From assembly GCA_039707465.1 (NCBI GenBank), contig CM077644.1, positions 85,447,875-85,511,874 of the forward strand: a DNA stretch of 64,000 nt, in the 5' to 3' direction. Each line of letters opens with the position of its first letter. The first letter of the stretch is position 1. The stretch is from Rhabdophis nuchalis. Its lineage: Eukaryota; Chordata; Lepidosauria; Squamata; Natricidae. The translations under genes were made by a program, and so were the position numbers. Shown piece by piece: positions 47,531 through 59,290 of this stretch. The notes under the pieces were generated by a model, which saw only the letters and a program-made list of their open reading frames with translations, made no database searches and was not told the origin of the DNA.

Positions 47531-49227
47531 AACCTCCCCCAGATTCTTTCCATAGCGCCCCAAGATCTGAAGCAGTAGTGGCTTCTTGACACTTTCCCAA
47601 GCATTTGTGATGCTTTTGACAACATTAATTGAGAAAGCATTGGGAGTCTGGCTGCATTGTAATCAAAAGAAAATTACAGAGATTTCACAAGATGCCAGGC
47701 AAGTACTTACAGAGAAGATAGACAGGTTTGAGAAGTCTGCTTCCTTTTTTTCCCTTTTTCAACAGGTAGGCTGAATAGAAAGTTCAGCAAGATTGCACAG
47801 GCGGTACTCTATCAGACTAGCAATGAAACGTGGCACTCACAAGGGGTTTGTGTGTGTGTGTGTGTGTTGGCGATGGAAAATGAGAATCAGAAAACCATGA
47901 CTTTCAGAAAGAGTTAGTTCTTGAGAGTACTCAGCTAGAAACAAGGAAATAGATAGGCAGACAGATGTGTGCATTTTATTCTACATAAACTATATAGAAT
48001 GTAAAGAAGACAGGTAGAAAGAAAGGCCTAAGCATCAATTGAAGCCATTCCCTCATTAATCTTACAGATGACTGTATGAGGCCAGAGGTCTTCAACAGGC
48101 ACTGAATGTGTGTAATATCAGGCACCTTAGGAACTTTAGGATAGATTTACAACCATGGGGGAAAAAACCATGTGTGATTTTATGTTTTATATAATCTCTC
48201 AGTAAACTTGGAATGAAACAAGTAAGATGCACAATCAACTCTGGCTTTCTTAAACATTTGCAGAACGGATGGATATGGATGCTTTCAGTTTTGACCATTA
48301 TAGGAATGTTGAAAAATTCATGATTTTTGTGTGTGGTAGGGTGTTAAAATTCTTGTCCACATTCTTATAGAAGTCAAAGTTCCTTACTTTTTTTCCCTTT
48401 TCTTTTCTTTTCTTCCTCTTCCTTACCCTACTAGAAAGAAATATTCATTTCAGATTCTTTGAAAAACAGATGTCTCCTTGTTTGCATTTGTGGTTGAATT
48501 CAATTTACATTCAAGAATACGTGTTTTTAGAAGTTATAGCCTAAGGACAGAAGAGGTTTAAATCCTTTTTTTTTTTAAAGCATAAGCCTTTAGGAAATAA
48601 GTGTCAAAGAAAAAAAAAATTAAACCTGAAAAGTGTCAAATCCGGTTGTTTCCAGAAGGCCTGAGTTCATAGGGAGTGAATGCTTGTCAGAGTTTGTAAA
48701 TTCCTCCAGGCAGGGACCTGTCTTTTCTTTGTTTGGCAAAAATGGAGAAAACACCAATGCAGATACAGGTATTATTTTTTTTAAAGCAAAAATTATGAGT
48801 TGTGTTGCTTCACCAGTTAATAATTCTTTTAATATTGCAATAGCTTGAGGCAGATTAATACTCTGATGTGCAGGTGGACTTGCTAATTCTACCTTTTGGG
48901 ATGGTAAATTAAAATGCCTTTTTTTTTTTAGGTGTTTCTTTTGATGACTGGCTGCTTGTTTCCTTTTCTTCTCTGTAGCTTTCCGGGAAATTGTTATTTA
49001 CAATTCTCATACATTTTTTATAAGCTATGATGGATCTAATGAGACTTCCTTTCCTGAAAATCAGATGGTATTCTTAATTTCATGCAGGAAATGCCATGGT
49101 AGATCCTGCTTCCCACACTGAATAATGATATTTCAGGGAGAGGAACGTTCAGTTTCATGAATTCCTTTTCAGGTTTTCCAAGCGTCTGCGCATAAAGCAA
49201 AGCTGCAGGATTCCTAGTTGAATACAA

Positions 49228-49566
49228 GTAGTCCTTGATTTGCGACCACAATGGAGCCCATAATGTCTGTTGCTAAGTCAGACATTTGTTAAGTGAGTTT
49301 TGCCCCATTTAGACCTTTCTTGCCACAGTTGTGAAGTGAATCATTTAGCACGGCCACTAAGTGAATTTGGCTTTCCCTATTGACTTAGTTTCTCAGAATA
49401 TCACAAAATATGCTCACTTGTCCCCAGGACACTGCAACCATCATAAATATGAATCAGTTGTCATGGGGATGCCTTCAATGGTTATAAATGTGAAAACATT
49501 CATAGGCCACTTGTTTCAGTGCCATTGTAACTTTGAAAGGTCTATTGTAAGTCAAGGACTACCTAA
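49228..49566 (+). repeat. Squamate interspersed repeat, full-length copy (339 bp)
   Basis: Runs from GTAGTCCTTGATTTGCGACC to AAGTCAAGGACTACCTAAG. The outer ends, GTAGTCCTTGA and TCAAGGACTAC, are inverted complements of 11 bases, so the family has short terminal inverted repeats. It carries no frame. The same family, in varied decay, appears at 7235, 16281, 26529, 31039, 44056 and 57221. Confidence 0.7.
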
Positions 49567-50445
49567 GTTTCCCATGAGTTTATCTGTTTTAAAATATTTC
49601 ATCATATCTTTTAATATCAGGTTTGCTGGACCCATTGCTCCGCAGGCGTATCAAACCAGAAACACAACTTAATGGCTTTTTTTTCTTTCTTACTTTCATC
49701 TTGAAAACCACACATTCAGATCCTGGTTACCCGGATATAAAATCAGGCTGTTTTATTTTTTGTTAAATCAATGTGTTGTAATGTTTGGGGTTTCGGACCA
49801 AGAGTGGGTTCAAATTGCAATCTATCTTGAGAGGATTGATGTTATCGGGATAAAATGAAGAGAGAGATCCCATGTAAGCCTCCCAGATGGAAAGACAGGA
49901 TTAGCAATGTAACAAATGTTGCTATCAGTCACTGCAGACAGTATGTTGCTTAATACTTTTTCTCAGGCATCTTCCTGTTTTCCACTTGATATCTAGTGAA
50001 ATAATCATTTTGGGATTTAGCTTTTCAACTTTAAAAAAAAACACATTGAAAGTGGCAAATTCTTTTTCTAATTTCTTTTCTAGTTAATTGCTAATTTTCA
50101 TGGCTTTTACTCTACATATTATACTATAAATTATCTTATAACTTATGGTGTAAACCATAAACATGTTAGTATATCAAATTATAAATTAAGTCAATATATA
50201 TGTAAATACTGTGTAATAGATTAACATAGCAATGTTTTATGGAATGTGTCACAACCGAATCAGTACATTCCAGGCATAATAATATAGAAGCTGCAACTAA
50301 TTGCGGTGCATTAAATTGAGCTGATACTCTAGAGCGCCTACCACAAATTATTTAATTCATTGGTTAGAGTTTTGAAGTGTTCATGTTATTACAGAGATGT
50401 TATTTTTTATATTTTCATATTTTTTCCCTGTGACTTTTTAAAGTT

Positions 50446-50560
50446 AAAATGAATATTTATTTATTTATTATTTCGATTTATATACCGCCCTATTTTCCCG
50501 GGGGGGACTCAGGGCGGTGCTATAGTTATAGAGCTATAGAGATCAAAAATAATTATTATT
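50446..50560 (-). mobile_element. L2-like LINE or SINE 3' end
   Basis: ATTTATTTATTATTT tail followed by TTTATATACCGCCC and GGACTCAGGGCGGTGC, the usual squamate 3' module. A 20-bp tandem duplication (AGAATTACATTGCCAATCCA) follows at 50591-50632. Confidence 0.6.
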
Positions 50561-52821
50561 CTCAGTGAATAACACCAAGGGGGGGGAAAAAGAATTACAT
50601 TGCCAATCCAAAGAATTACATTGCCAATCCAAAATATTAATAAAATAGATTAAATCAGTTACACAAGAGGGCATTTTGGAGGGATTTGGCACAACCCTTA
50701 CTTCTGTATAGGCATTTTATTTAAATTTTAAAATCTAATCCTAGAAATCTAATCCTGATCATTTTAAAAATTGAGTGCAATATTTTCCTTTGATATTGTT
50801 ATTGTGAATTGTCTAGCAAATCTATCAGGTTTTTTTCTTGAGATATTTTTAGAGAGCTTCTAGAGACTACAGCACATCTTAACAGATCTTGATTCAGGAA
50901 ATAAGTCAACCAGAAATAGATTCCAAATCTCTATCACTGTTCAGAAATTTAAATGTCTGTATTCTGACCAGCACTGGAAGCAACTAATTATTTATCTCAC
51001 CCCCCCCTTGAGAAAATGAGATTAACTTGAAGACAAGGTAGGGGAGAAATCTGCACAAGTCAAGAGGTTCTTTTCCAGATAACAGTTGTTGTTTTTCTAA
51101 AAAATGAGAAATTGTAAAGGATGTCCATGTAAGAAGACCTAAGGGAGGAAATGACATCACAATAGACATGCTATCATTATAGTTTCAAACAGATTCTATG
51201 GGAATTGTCATTCTCTGGAGCCTTGTATTTTTCATGTTCCTTTTCAAGATGCACTTATTCCCTGGTTTTATGAGCATCATTATCATTTTTTATAAATATC
51301 ATTTATAGCTTATTATAACTGAAAAACACTATAGTAGATTAATAAATACAACACTTTAAAAAATGTATGAGGTTTAGTGAGAGAATTTTGCTTCTTTTTG
51401 TCTTGCTTCATTTTTATTGATTTGCATAAAGAAGTAAAAATATCCAAGCATTTAGATAAAAGAACTAAAACTTGCTTAGTTTAAGTAATTTTTTTTTCTT
51501 AAATGGAAGCAAAGACATGGAATATATTTCAAGAAGCATCCTCTATTTCTGCTTATCACTCCGTTTTTCCATAGCTTTATTTTTGAAATGGGTATGAGAT
51601 ATAACACTCCCGATATAGTATAATAATGGATAGGAATAGCTCTTAACTGTGTAAAATAACAACACCTTAGATTCTTGGGAAGAACTCCGTGTATACGAAG
51701 GCCAATCCCAGCTAGAGGACTGGCAGCTGTGATTTCATATTTTTATGTATTTAATAATAGTGCTCATCATCATCATCATCTACTCTAAACATCTGGCTGA
51801 CTGTGTGACCAACCATGACTCCTTTTTTGAATTCTTAAGTGTTGGCAGGTATTCACATCATTTACAAAGATCCAAAGTAGCTTGGATTCTATTGAAAGCA
51901 ACTTGGAACTTGGAACATTTACCCTAATTATTTCTGGACAAATTGATAAAATGAACAATTCTAGAACCTAACAGAGAAGTTACTTGTTGAAAACTAGTTT
52001 TCTCGGATGACTAGGCAGTGTGGTTGGCTTAAATTAGTTCTTACTTTATTAGAAAGTGATGTTTAAGGTCTGAGATGTTGAAATACTGAGATAACATAAG
52101 CATGCAACATTCCAGTCTCCCAACTCCTCCCTGCCCCAATTTGGATCTAATCAGGTGTGCTAGAGATCTCTGAAGCAAGAATGTCTGCCGGGCGGCAAGA
52201 TGTTACACTAATTATCTTTCTTCAAGTGACAGAGTGAATGACATCAAGTAGGGTGCTTTCTTTTTTTGGAGATTTTTGTTGTTGTTGTTGTTGTTAAACA
52301 ACCTAGTTATTTATAACCTGTCCTGCTGTTGTAGAATTTCCTTGTTTATCTTGCCTTTTTCCAATGTGAGCATTGATTTTATCTCTTCAATCAATATAAT
52401 TTTATGATCTTTCATTAAATGTATCTGTTGTGAGTAGACAATTTGGTACTACTGTCTCCCAGGTTTTAGAAATATATCAATTTGTATTCAAGAGATGAGA
52501 GATATGTGCAGACACCGCCATGCATTGCATCTAAGTATGGATTATGTGTTCATCTTTATTAATATTCTTAATTCTTACTATATATTTTCCTCTGATTACC
52601 TGGCAATCCTCTCTGAAGGAGAAGGAGAATGTTTCACAACTGTTCTTATTCATTCTTCTTCCATATAACATTTTCTTTTTTTTTAAATTTATTTATCAAA
52701 TTTAAAATCTGACTATCTCCCTCACAAGGGGCTCTGGACAGTGTACAGATAACATATCAAACCCTACAAATAGTATATCAAATTTAAAAGGCAAAGAGTA
52801 ACATTACTTTTCCCTTTACAG

Positions 52822-53118
52822 TGCCTACCACAGCAGAGACAATAACTCCATCCACAGAGCTATTCAAAACAACTGCATCTACCACAAGCACTACTCCACA
52901 CAAAGTTCCTGTTAGCACAACTGTGGCTGCAGGAACCAAAGAAGATAGTAGAGGTCCCAAGTCACCACCAGCAGTTTCTACAACCAAAATTCCTCCTGTT
53001 ACAAGTTTTTTCCCTCTGCCTGAGAGATTCTGCGAACCGGATGTGGCCCGGGGGATTAGCTGGCCTCAGACTCAAAGGGGAATAATGGTGGAACGTCCCT
53101 GCCCCAAAGGAACACGTG
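52822..53118 (+). CDS. ADGRL2: ADGRL2 exon: Ser/Thr-rich linker and start of hormone-receptor motif
   Basis: Encodes about 98 residues. The first 60 are a mucin-like linker rich in Thr, Ser and Pro ([26 protein letters not shown]), probably O-glycosylated, which spaces the propeller from the membrane-proximal domains. The rest starts the HRM domain at [19 protein letters not shown], then [16 protein letters not shown], giving two of the four HRM cysteines. The linker has diverged from mammals as I recall them, while the HRM part is conserved, as expected. The acceptor is CTTTACAG|TG and the donor CGTG|GTAAGT (phase 1 on both sides). Confidence 0.96.
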
Positions 53119-53764
53119 GTAAGTTTTTAAAAACAAATCAGATGTTTGACAAAATCTGTCCTGAACTCCTTTTCTATCCTTGCTGACTACTCTTAAGCTA
53201 TATTTCATTTGATTTTTCTTTCTTAGGATAATATGGCATCTTCAGGTTTTAAGCTATAGAGGGCATCGAAGCCTAGAAATGTACTTATAGTCCTTTTTTT
53301 GTTGTTTCAGATTTATTTATTTTTATTCCACCTATAAATTATTATTGTATAAATAACTCAAGGCAGCAAACATACCTAATACTCATTCCTCCTCCAATTT
53401 TCCCCATAACAACAACTTTGTAAGGTGTGTTTAACAGAAACACAGTCAGTTACAAAACCTTCTCACATTTTTCCTATGAACTCTATTTTGATTAATTCCA
53501 GGACAAAGAAGAAGGCAGCAAGCATTCGTATTTTATTGATTATCTGGAAACCCAATATTATTAGTGTGGCTTGAGTTTGCTATTAGTTATCCTGTATTTT
53601 TTTTTTATCTCATCCTCAGCTAGCATTTCTTTTTTTTTTATCATTAAAAGTTGAATATATATTAAACGTCAGTTGGATTTTTTTTCAGAAGATGTATGGA
53701 AGATTGAAAAGGGGAAAAGAAAAGTTCATAAGTATATAAACACATTTTTTGGTATCTTTTATAG
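53119..53764 (+). other. ADGRL2 intron
   Basis: Contains an old L2/SINE-type repeat at about 53311-53440 (TTTATTTTTATTCCACC, then ATAACTCAAGGCAGCAAAC, typical squamate). Otherwise AT-rich with no signal. Confidence 0.75.
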
Positions 53765-53868
53765 GAACAGCTTCATACCTCTGCATGATTTCCACAGGAA
53801 CATGGAACCCTAAAGGTCCTGATCTTAGCAACTGTACTTCACACTGGGTAAACCAGCTGGCTCAGAAG
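53765..53868 (+). CDS. ADGRL2: ADGRL2 exon: hormone-receptor motif, second part
   Basis: Encodes about 34 residues, [19 protein letters not shown], then [15 protein letters not shown]. It completes the HRM domain with its last two cysteines and the conserved Trp residues, and has a sequon N-C-T. HRM packs against the GAIN domain in adhesion GPCRs. The acceptor is CTTTTATAG|GA, the donor AAG|GTGGGT. The upstream intron is phase 1 and the downstream phase 0. Confidence 0.97.
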
Positions 53869-55334
53869 GTGGGTTGGAATAATATATTAATATGAGAGCA
53901 TGCCTAATCTGAGAAGTTATAAATGAATATTTAGTTCAACACAGGTGTTAGGAATAATAAGAATTGCATTACTCTCAGGATACACCTTGAATGCTATCTG
54001 AGGTTATCAGATCTAGGATGCAAAATTTCCACCAGCCACTAGATGGAAAGAATGGTTAGGCTTTCTGAATTCCTGTTGGTATCCAGTGGTTCTCTGGACT
54101 TCCTCAGAACAGATCTCATATCATTAGTCATTAGTCGCAGTCATTCTTGCTTTTATAGATGGTGTATAAAAGTCATATTTAGTTGGACGGTCCATGGGTT
54201 TAATTATTATGACACAAGTCCCTGAAGAGACCCAAAACAATGTTCGTCATGTGCCAAGGAAGAAAAAAATGTACACGTCTTATTTATTATTATCTTATAA
54301 TCTGCCATTTTTCTATTGCCTTCCATTAGAGATGAGCTGTACTTGAAGTGTCAGGATCTGCACTGCAGCCTTGCTGTGGAGAATATCTTGTAGTATGTGA
54401 TGGACAGAAGACATGGGGGAAATGTATTTGGCTCTTTTAAAGTTCTTAGAAAGGCAACGAGAAATCTCTGAGGAAAAAAATCCATTCCATCCCCCACCTT
54501 AAGCTCCATAAACCATTTCTATAATCCAAAACCATATCACTGAATGTTGACATTTGGCTGTTGAGTTTTGGCACCTTACCTGGAAATTATTGGTAGAAGT
54601 AGGGAGCAGTTGTAGTCTGCATGCCAAGGTTTTCTCATGTCTGCCCTATAAGCAGGCAGTCAATAAATCCTCATTGTCCTCATTGTCCTCAACAAAGCTT
54701 TTCTCCTCACAAAAGCCTGTCATACCTAGCTTCTCAATAATGGTACTACTTGTTGCTTCCCCTGCATTTGTCTTCACTTCAAGCTAGTATAGTTTTCTTG
54801 TCTTTGTTTATGTGATGTTGGAGAATGTTTTTAGACACCAAAACGCAGTAGTTGAAGGATATTTGATTTAATTTGTTTCATAATTTTTACATCCTATCCC
54901 AATCCTCAAATTCTGGCCCCCACAAGAAAATAAATAAAATAAAAATAACTATACCAACCCATGCACAGAGATTGTCTTTCACATTCACATCTCTGGGGCT
55001 CTTCAAAGCATTGCTCAAATCAAATATTTATTATGGTCAAGTCCAGCATACTAAAGCAATGTTAAAAATGCTTCCACAACCATCTTCCCTTATTGACTCA
55101 AACCCTTGGGTATCTACCAGAAATATTCAATCCTACTTAAAAAAAAGTCTTTTTTTAAAAGACATTCAAATAGAAACATGTCTTATAAGTTCTTGGAGTG
55201 AATACTGCATTTTCCATACAAATTAGGGTGAAATGTGATAACTTATGTCAAGTCTGGGAGTTGGAATATTTGCCTAGGGTTTGAAATCTCTTTAATTTTA
55301 CTGAATACCTGAGTATCTACTTACCCACAAGAAC

Positions 55335-55391
<57 letters not shown>

Positions 55392-55689
55392 TTAATTTAT
55401 AACCCGCTCTCTCTCCCAGAAGGGAATCAAACTATCCTGTTTTGATTAAATTATTTTTTGTCACTAGTATTTAGGTATTGTTTTAAATCATGACTTAAGA
55501 AAGCATTTTGATTGTATCTGGTCTTAGAGCTATAATAAAATCAAAAGTTGAAATTAATAGATTCTTCCCGTTAAGAAGAAGCACAAAATATATATAACAT
55601 AATTCTTCTTAATGGGAAGAGTTTATAGATAGTGGACTTTTTTTCTGCTTGGTTGCTTAAGTTAGTTTGCCTTTCAATTGCCATTTCAG
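53869..55689 (+). other. ADGRL2 intron
   Basis: An L2-like end with a long ATA array lies at 55336-55425. A 17-bp hairpin (CTTCCCGTTAAGAAGAA with its near-complement) lies at 55565-55620. No gene seen. Frames at 54554-54787 and 54873-55226 are chance. Confidence 0.75.
55336..55425 (-). mobile_element. L2-like LINE extreme 3' end with (ATT)n array
   Basis: About 56 bases of ATA repeat, then TTTATAACCCGCTCTCTCTC, the same module as at 5180 and 17520. Severely truncated. Confidence 0.75.
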
Positions 55690-55875
55690 ATCAGAAGTGG
55701 AGAAAATGCTGCTAACCTTGCCAATGAATTGGCTAAACACACCAAAGGACCAATTTTTGCTGGTGATGTGAGTTCATCAGTCAGACTGATGGAACAGTTG
55801 GTAGACATCCTTGATGCTCAGCTGCAAGATTTGAAGCCCAATGAGAAGGACTCTGCAGGGCGGAGTTACAACAAG
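55690..55875 (+). CDS. ADGRL2: ADGRL2 exon: GAIN domain, helical subdomain A, part 1
   Basis: 186 nt, exactly 62 codons, phase 0 at both ends: [20 protein letters not shown], then [20 protein letters not shown] and [13 protein letters not shown]. This forms the first helices of the GAIN domain, the fold that later self-cleaves at the GPS (not in the window). The acceptor is CATTTCAG|ATC and the donor AAG|GTAGAT. Confidence 0.97.
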
Positions 55876-56474
55876 GTAGATAAAGACTGAATCAGATTCC
55901 TCAAGTGTATTCTAAAACATCTTTGCCTTGCGATTTGTTTGTTTCCAGAAATGTCCAATGTCTGCTTTTTTACTCTTGAAGTAGGGGAAGGTTTAGGAAT
56001 TTAAGAGCAAAAGTAACAAATCTAGATAGGTGTGTGGATGTTGAAGTTATAGCACATTTTCACAAGCAACAAATTGTTTCACTGTAAAAAAGTAAGAAGA
56101 CAACTTGCCCCACTGGGCAGTTTTATTCATTTTATCTTTATAACATTGGGTTGAGGAAAGTTGGGAAGAAGACATTTCTGTTTTGCTATAATCTTTTGGT
56201 CTCGGTCCCTTCCTAATACGAATTAGGGCCCTAGAAATATTTGAATATACCAAGGAGTTGATTAGCCCATAATTTATTAAAACATCCCTTTCATTAGGCT
56301 TCCTAAAAACAGCACATTGATTGAGAATAATTAAACACACTATGATTATTATATCAGCAAAAATATTTCTTAAGTTTACATGTAAGTGGTCAACAATCAT
56401 TAAATAGTAGCATTTCTACTGCACTTTTTTTGTGTCTAACCTCTGATTTTTTTTCCCCCTGACTTACTAACAAG
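55876..56474 (+). other. ADGRL2 intron
   Basis: About 600 bases with no repeat or gene signal. A minus-strand frame at 56400-56047 has no family resemblance. Confidence 0.7.
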
Positions 56475-56513
56475 CTCCAAAAGCGAGAGAAGACATGCAG
56501 GGCTTACCTTAAG
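56475..56513 (+). CDS. ADGRL2: ADGRL2 39-nt exon: GAIN domain segment LQKREKTCRAYLK
   Basis: Thirteen codons, phase 0 at both ends, matching the latrophilin segment that links AGRSYNK to [10 protein letters not shown]. The acceptor is TAACAAG|CTCC, preceded by a TTTTTTTTCCCCC tract. The donor is AAG|GTATCT. The Cys in KTCRAY and the basic KRE run are conserved across ADGRL1-3. Too short for an ordinary open-frame scan; found by joining neighbours. Its phase would allow skipping, but the sequence is conserved, so it is probably constitutive. Confidence 0.96.
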
Positions 56514-57083
56514 GTATCTCTCCTGTCACCTTGCTTTCTCCCTGCTGCTACGTTTCTGCTCTTGCTGCATGATCCTTTGTATTTCAGTATTTGGATAATA
56601 TGTATATTGTATCCCTCCACAGCCCCTGTGCAGAGTGTTATGTTTGCACAGATTCCATTTCTGAGAGTAAGCCAATAATAGAATAAGCCAATAATCAATA
56701 GTTCATTTCCTTCTGTACTCTGTGTAAAAAAATACAAGGATGGGAAAGGGGATTAAACTAAATCCAAGATAGCAGTAGGTTTGTTTTCTCTGTATTTTGC
56801 TTTGAACCCAGTTGTTTTATATATGTAGTTCTGCATATCACACACTGTTTAATCGTAGCAAGCAAAATCCACAGATGGATGCCACTTCACCTACCCATTT
56901 GCTTCACTAGACCTTGTGGAGCAAGAATGTCACATGATTCCCACCTTGTCTTTCTGCACTAACACCTCTTTTTATCTTTCTAGTGTACTATTGAATTCAA
57001 AACAATAACTATTTGTGTGATTTTATACACATTGTCCTGTAGCAACTGCTCTTGTTACAGGAAAATCATCCTGTTTTCTAGAG

Positions 57084-57180
57084 CAGGGGTCTCCAACCTT
57101 TGCAACTTTAAGTCTGAAGTACTTCAGCTCCCAGAATTCTCCAGCCAGCTTTGTAAAGTTGCAAAGGTTGGAGACCCCTG
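57084..57180. mobile_element. Fold-back hAT-type MITE, 97 bp
   Basis: Ends CAGGGGTCTCCAACCTTTG and its complement, arms through GCAACTTTAAGT on the left and a shorter match on the right, core CTCCCAGAATTCTCC. A perfect 8-bp duplication TTCTAGAG lies at 57076-57083 and 57181-57188. Confidence 0.93.
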
Positions 57181-57220
57181 TTCTAGAGCAATAAAATAAT
57201 TCAGAACTTAAATACAGATA

Positions 57221-57566
57221 TTCTTGACTTGCAACCACAATGGGGAGCGGACGTTCTATTAAGTTGTTACGTCAAGTCAAGGAGGACCTGATTTCCCAAC
57301 AATTTTTACCACGGTCAAGTGAATCCTGCTTCCCCAATAGGCATATTATTTTTTTGCCAGAAATTGGCAAAAAAAAAAAAAAAGGTTACAAATCTTAATC
57401 ATGTAACTGCAGAATGCTGCAGCCAGTCATAAGTGCAAACTAGTTGCCCTGTACCTGAATTGCAGTCATGTAACTTGCATGCATAGATCATAATTCACTT
57501 TTCCAAAGGCCTTCGTAACTTTGAACCATTGTAAAATGAATGATGGTAAATCCAGGACTACCTGTA
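57221..57566 (+). repeat. Squamate interspersed repeat, near-complete copy
   Basis: From ATTCTTGACTTGCAACCACA to AAATCCAGGACTACCTGTA, parallel to 49228-49566. Contains an A-run of about 15 at 57369. It follows the hAT element at 57084 by 40 bases. Confidence 0.65.
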
Positions 57567-58580
57567 TCCGACAGTGAACATTCTTGTTCATGCCAATATC
57601 TGTGCATCATACCTCTGACTGATGGTATTTTGGGGGTGGAAAAACAGCATGGCAGTTTTAATTATAGAATTTCCAATTAGTACTACAAAAATAAATACAA
57701 GTTTAAATTGAATCTGCCTATAATAGAGCAAAGGCATTTTTTATGAAACTGTTAAGTTATTACAATCGTAACCCTCCAAATTGCTTAAGAATAATTATAC
57801 TGTTCAAGATTAATTCACTTTCTGCCCCATTTCCACTGAATCTATAAATCCATTACTCTCCAAAGGGACAGCTGAACATTATTAGTATTACATCTCCAGC
57901 AGTGCTAACTTTGTTTAGACTTACTCAGGTTAAATTGATGCAGGTTCCTGGGGATTAAAGAAAAGCAGGCCTGGATTAATGTGAATCTTAATTCACTTTA
58001 ACCCAGGTTATAGGTAAGGCATAGACATGAATAGAAACACAATGGGAACTTAAGAAACATATGCATACAAGTCTTACTCCCAGCTGGCCTTCCCATCCAA
58101 TACAGTTTTAGAGATATTTATACCGTTAGCATTTAAATTTGAAAGGAGATTAGTGCCTTTAACTTAAAGTACATTCTGATCATAAGTAGGAGTATAAGAT
58201 ATTGGATCTTAGACTAAAAGAATATGTAGGTATATTGGGAATGGAGCTTGCATGAACTTCCTTATTTTTTCCACATTTTAGCTATATTTGTGTATAATTG
58301 CCGACATTATGTATAGTGGGCTATAATAGTTGATATTATTAAAGCCAATAGTGATTGTTACATTTCAAAAAAGACTACTAGATTAGAGTAGATTACTATG
58401 AAATTGCTTAGTCACTGAAAAGCTACTTCTTTGTAGGTCTAAGTGGTATTTTCTTTCTTATTTTATATTCAGTGTTGGTAAAGATTGAAACTTAACAACA
58501 GGAAAAAGTGAGCAAGGGGAACAAGTCAATTCTTAACCCATTTATGATTCAGCTTTCTTAACTGGAAATATTTAATATTT

Positions 58581-58757
58581 TTGGTCTAGTGGTTAAAGCA
58601 CTGGACTACTAGTGGGAACAAGTAGAATTCTAGTTCTACCTTAGGTGCAGGTGTCAGCTGGGTGACAATTACTTTTTGTCTATTACTCTTCTCTAGAGAG
58701 AAGGCAATGGAAAATCATTTCCCCAAAAAAATGTTAAATGGAAAACTGCATGACTTT
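58581..58757 (+). mobile_element. Sauria-type SINE
   Basis: tRNA-like head GGTCTAGTGGTTAAAGCACT (box A) and TTCTAGTTCTACC (box B), then CAGCTGGGTGAC and AAGGCAATGGAAAATCATTT, the usual Sauria SINE order. Diverged but complete in layout. Confidence 0.8.
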
Positions 58758-59201
58758 AAAAAAGGCAAAAATAAATAAAAAGGAAGAGAAATGGGAAGCT
58801 AAGCAAAAAGTGCAGTTTACTTCAAAAGATAAAGTTCATGCTCAAATCTAAAGTGTGACTATATTTGTAAGTGCAGTGACTCTGGATTCGGGAGGCATCG
58901 ATAATTTTCATTGATTTCTATGAACAAAATTAATCTCCCGCTTAACTCCTCAGAAATCAGAAGGGCCTCAAAAATGCTTAAGCTTATAACAATTGTGATC
59001 TTAGAAATTATTCTGCTCCTTTTCCACACATTTACACTCCCAGCTTCTGACAAGTGTTGTTACAGAGCTGACTATTTTCATACCACTGGAGAAAAACAGC
59101 AAATCAGATGACATTAAAAATGAAAAATCAGGCAAGAGGGCTTAAAACAGACATACATATACATAAGTGCCTATGACACATAGCATGTGTCACCATGAGC
59201 C

Positions 59202-59290
59202 CTTAGTAATAATAATAATAGTAATAATAATCTTTATTGTCATTGTACTAAAATTACAATGAAATTGTTTAGTGTACAACAACCTCAATT
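59202..59290 (-). mobile_element. Short LINE-like 3' end with (ATT)n tail
   Basis: AATAATAATAATAGTAATAA, then CTTTATTGTCATTGTAC and ATTACAATGAAATTG. Same module as 19193-19262. Confidence 0.55.

Larger units (their letters stand above)
42510..52821 (+). other. ADGRL2 intron, olfactomedin exon to linker exon
   Basis: Contains tRNA-SINEs at 43735 and 45964, a small CR1 piece at 43985, a squamate repeat at 49228 and an L2-like end at 50446. TTG microsatellites occur near 45832 and 52276. Stretches 42570-43734, 44260-45960, 46175-49227, 49570-50445 and 50650-52821 show no gene. Part of 47.2-47.5 kb looks like unique, possibly conserved sequence. Confidence 0.85.

Noticed and set aside
56465..56471. 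Perfect TACTAAC branch-point motif before the 39-nt exon
   Set aside because: Its branch A would lie only a few bases from the AG, too close to work in vertebrate splicing.
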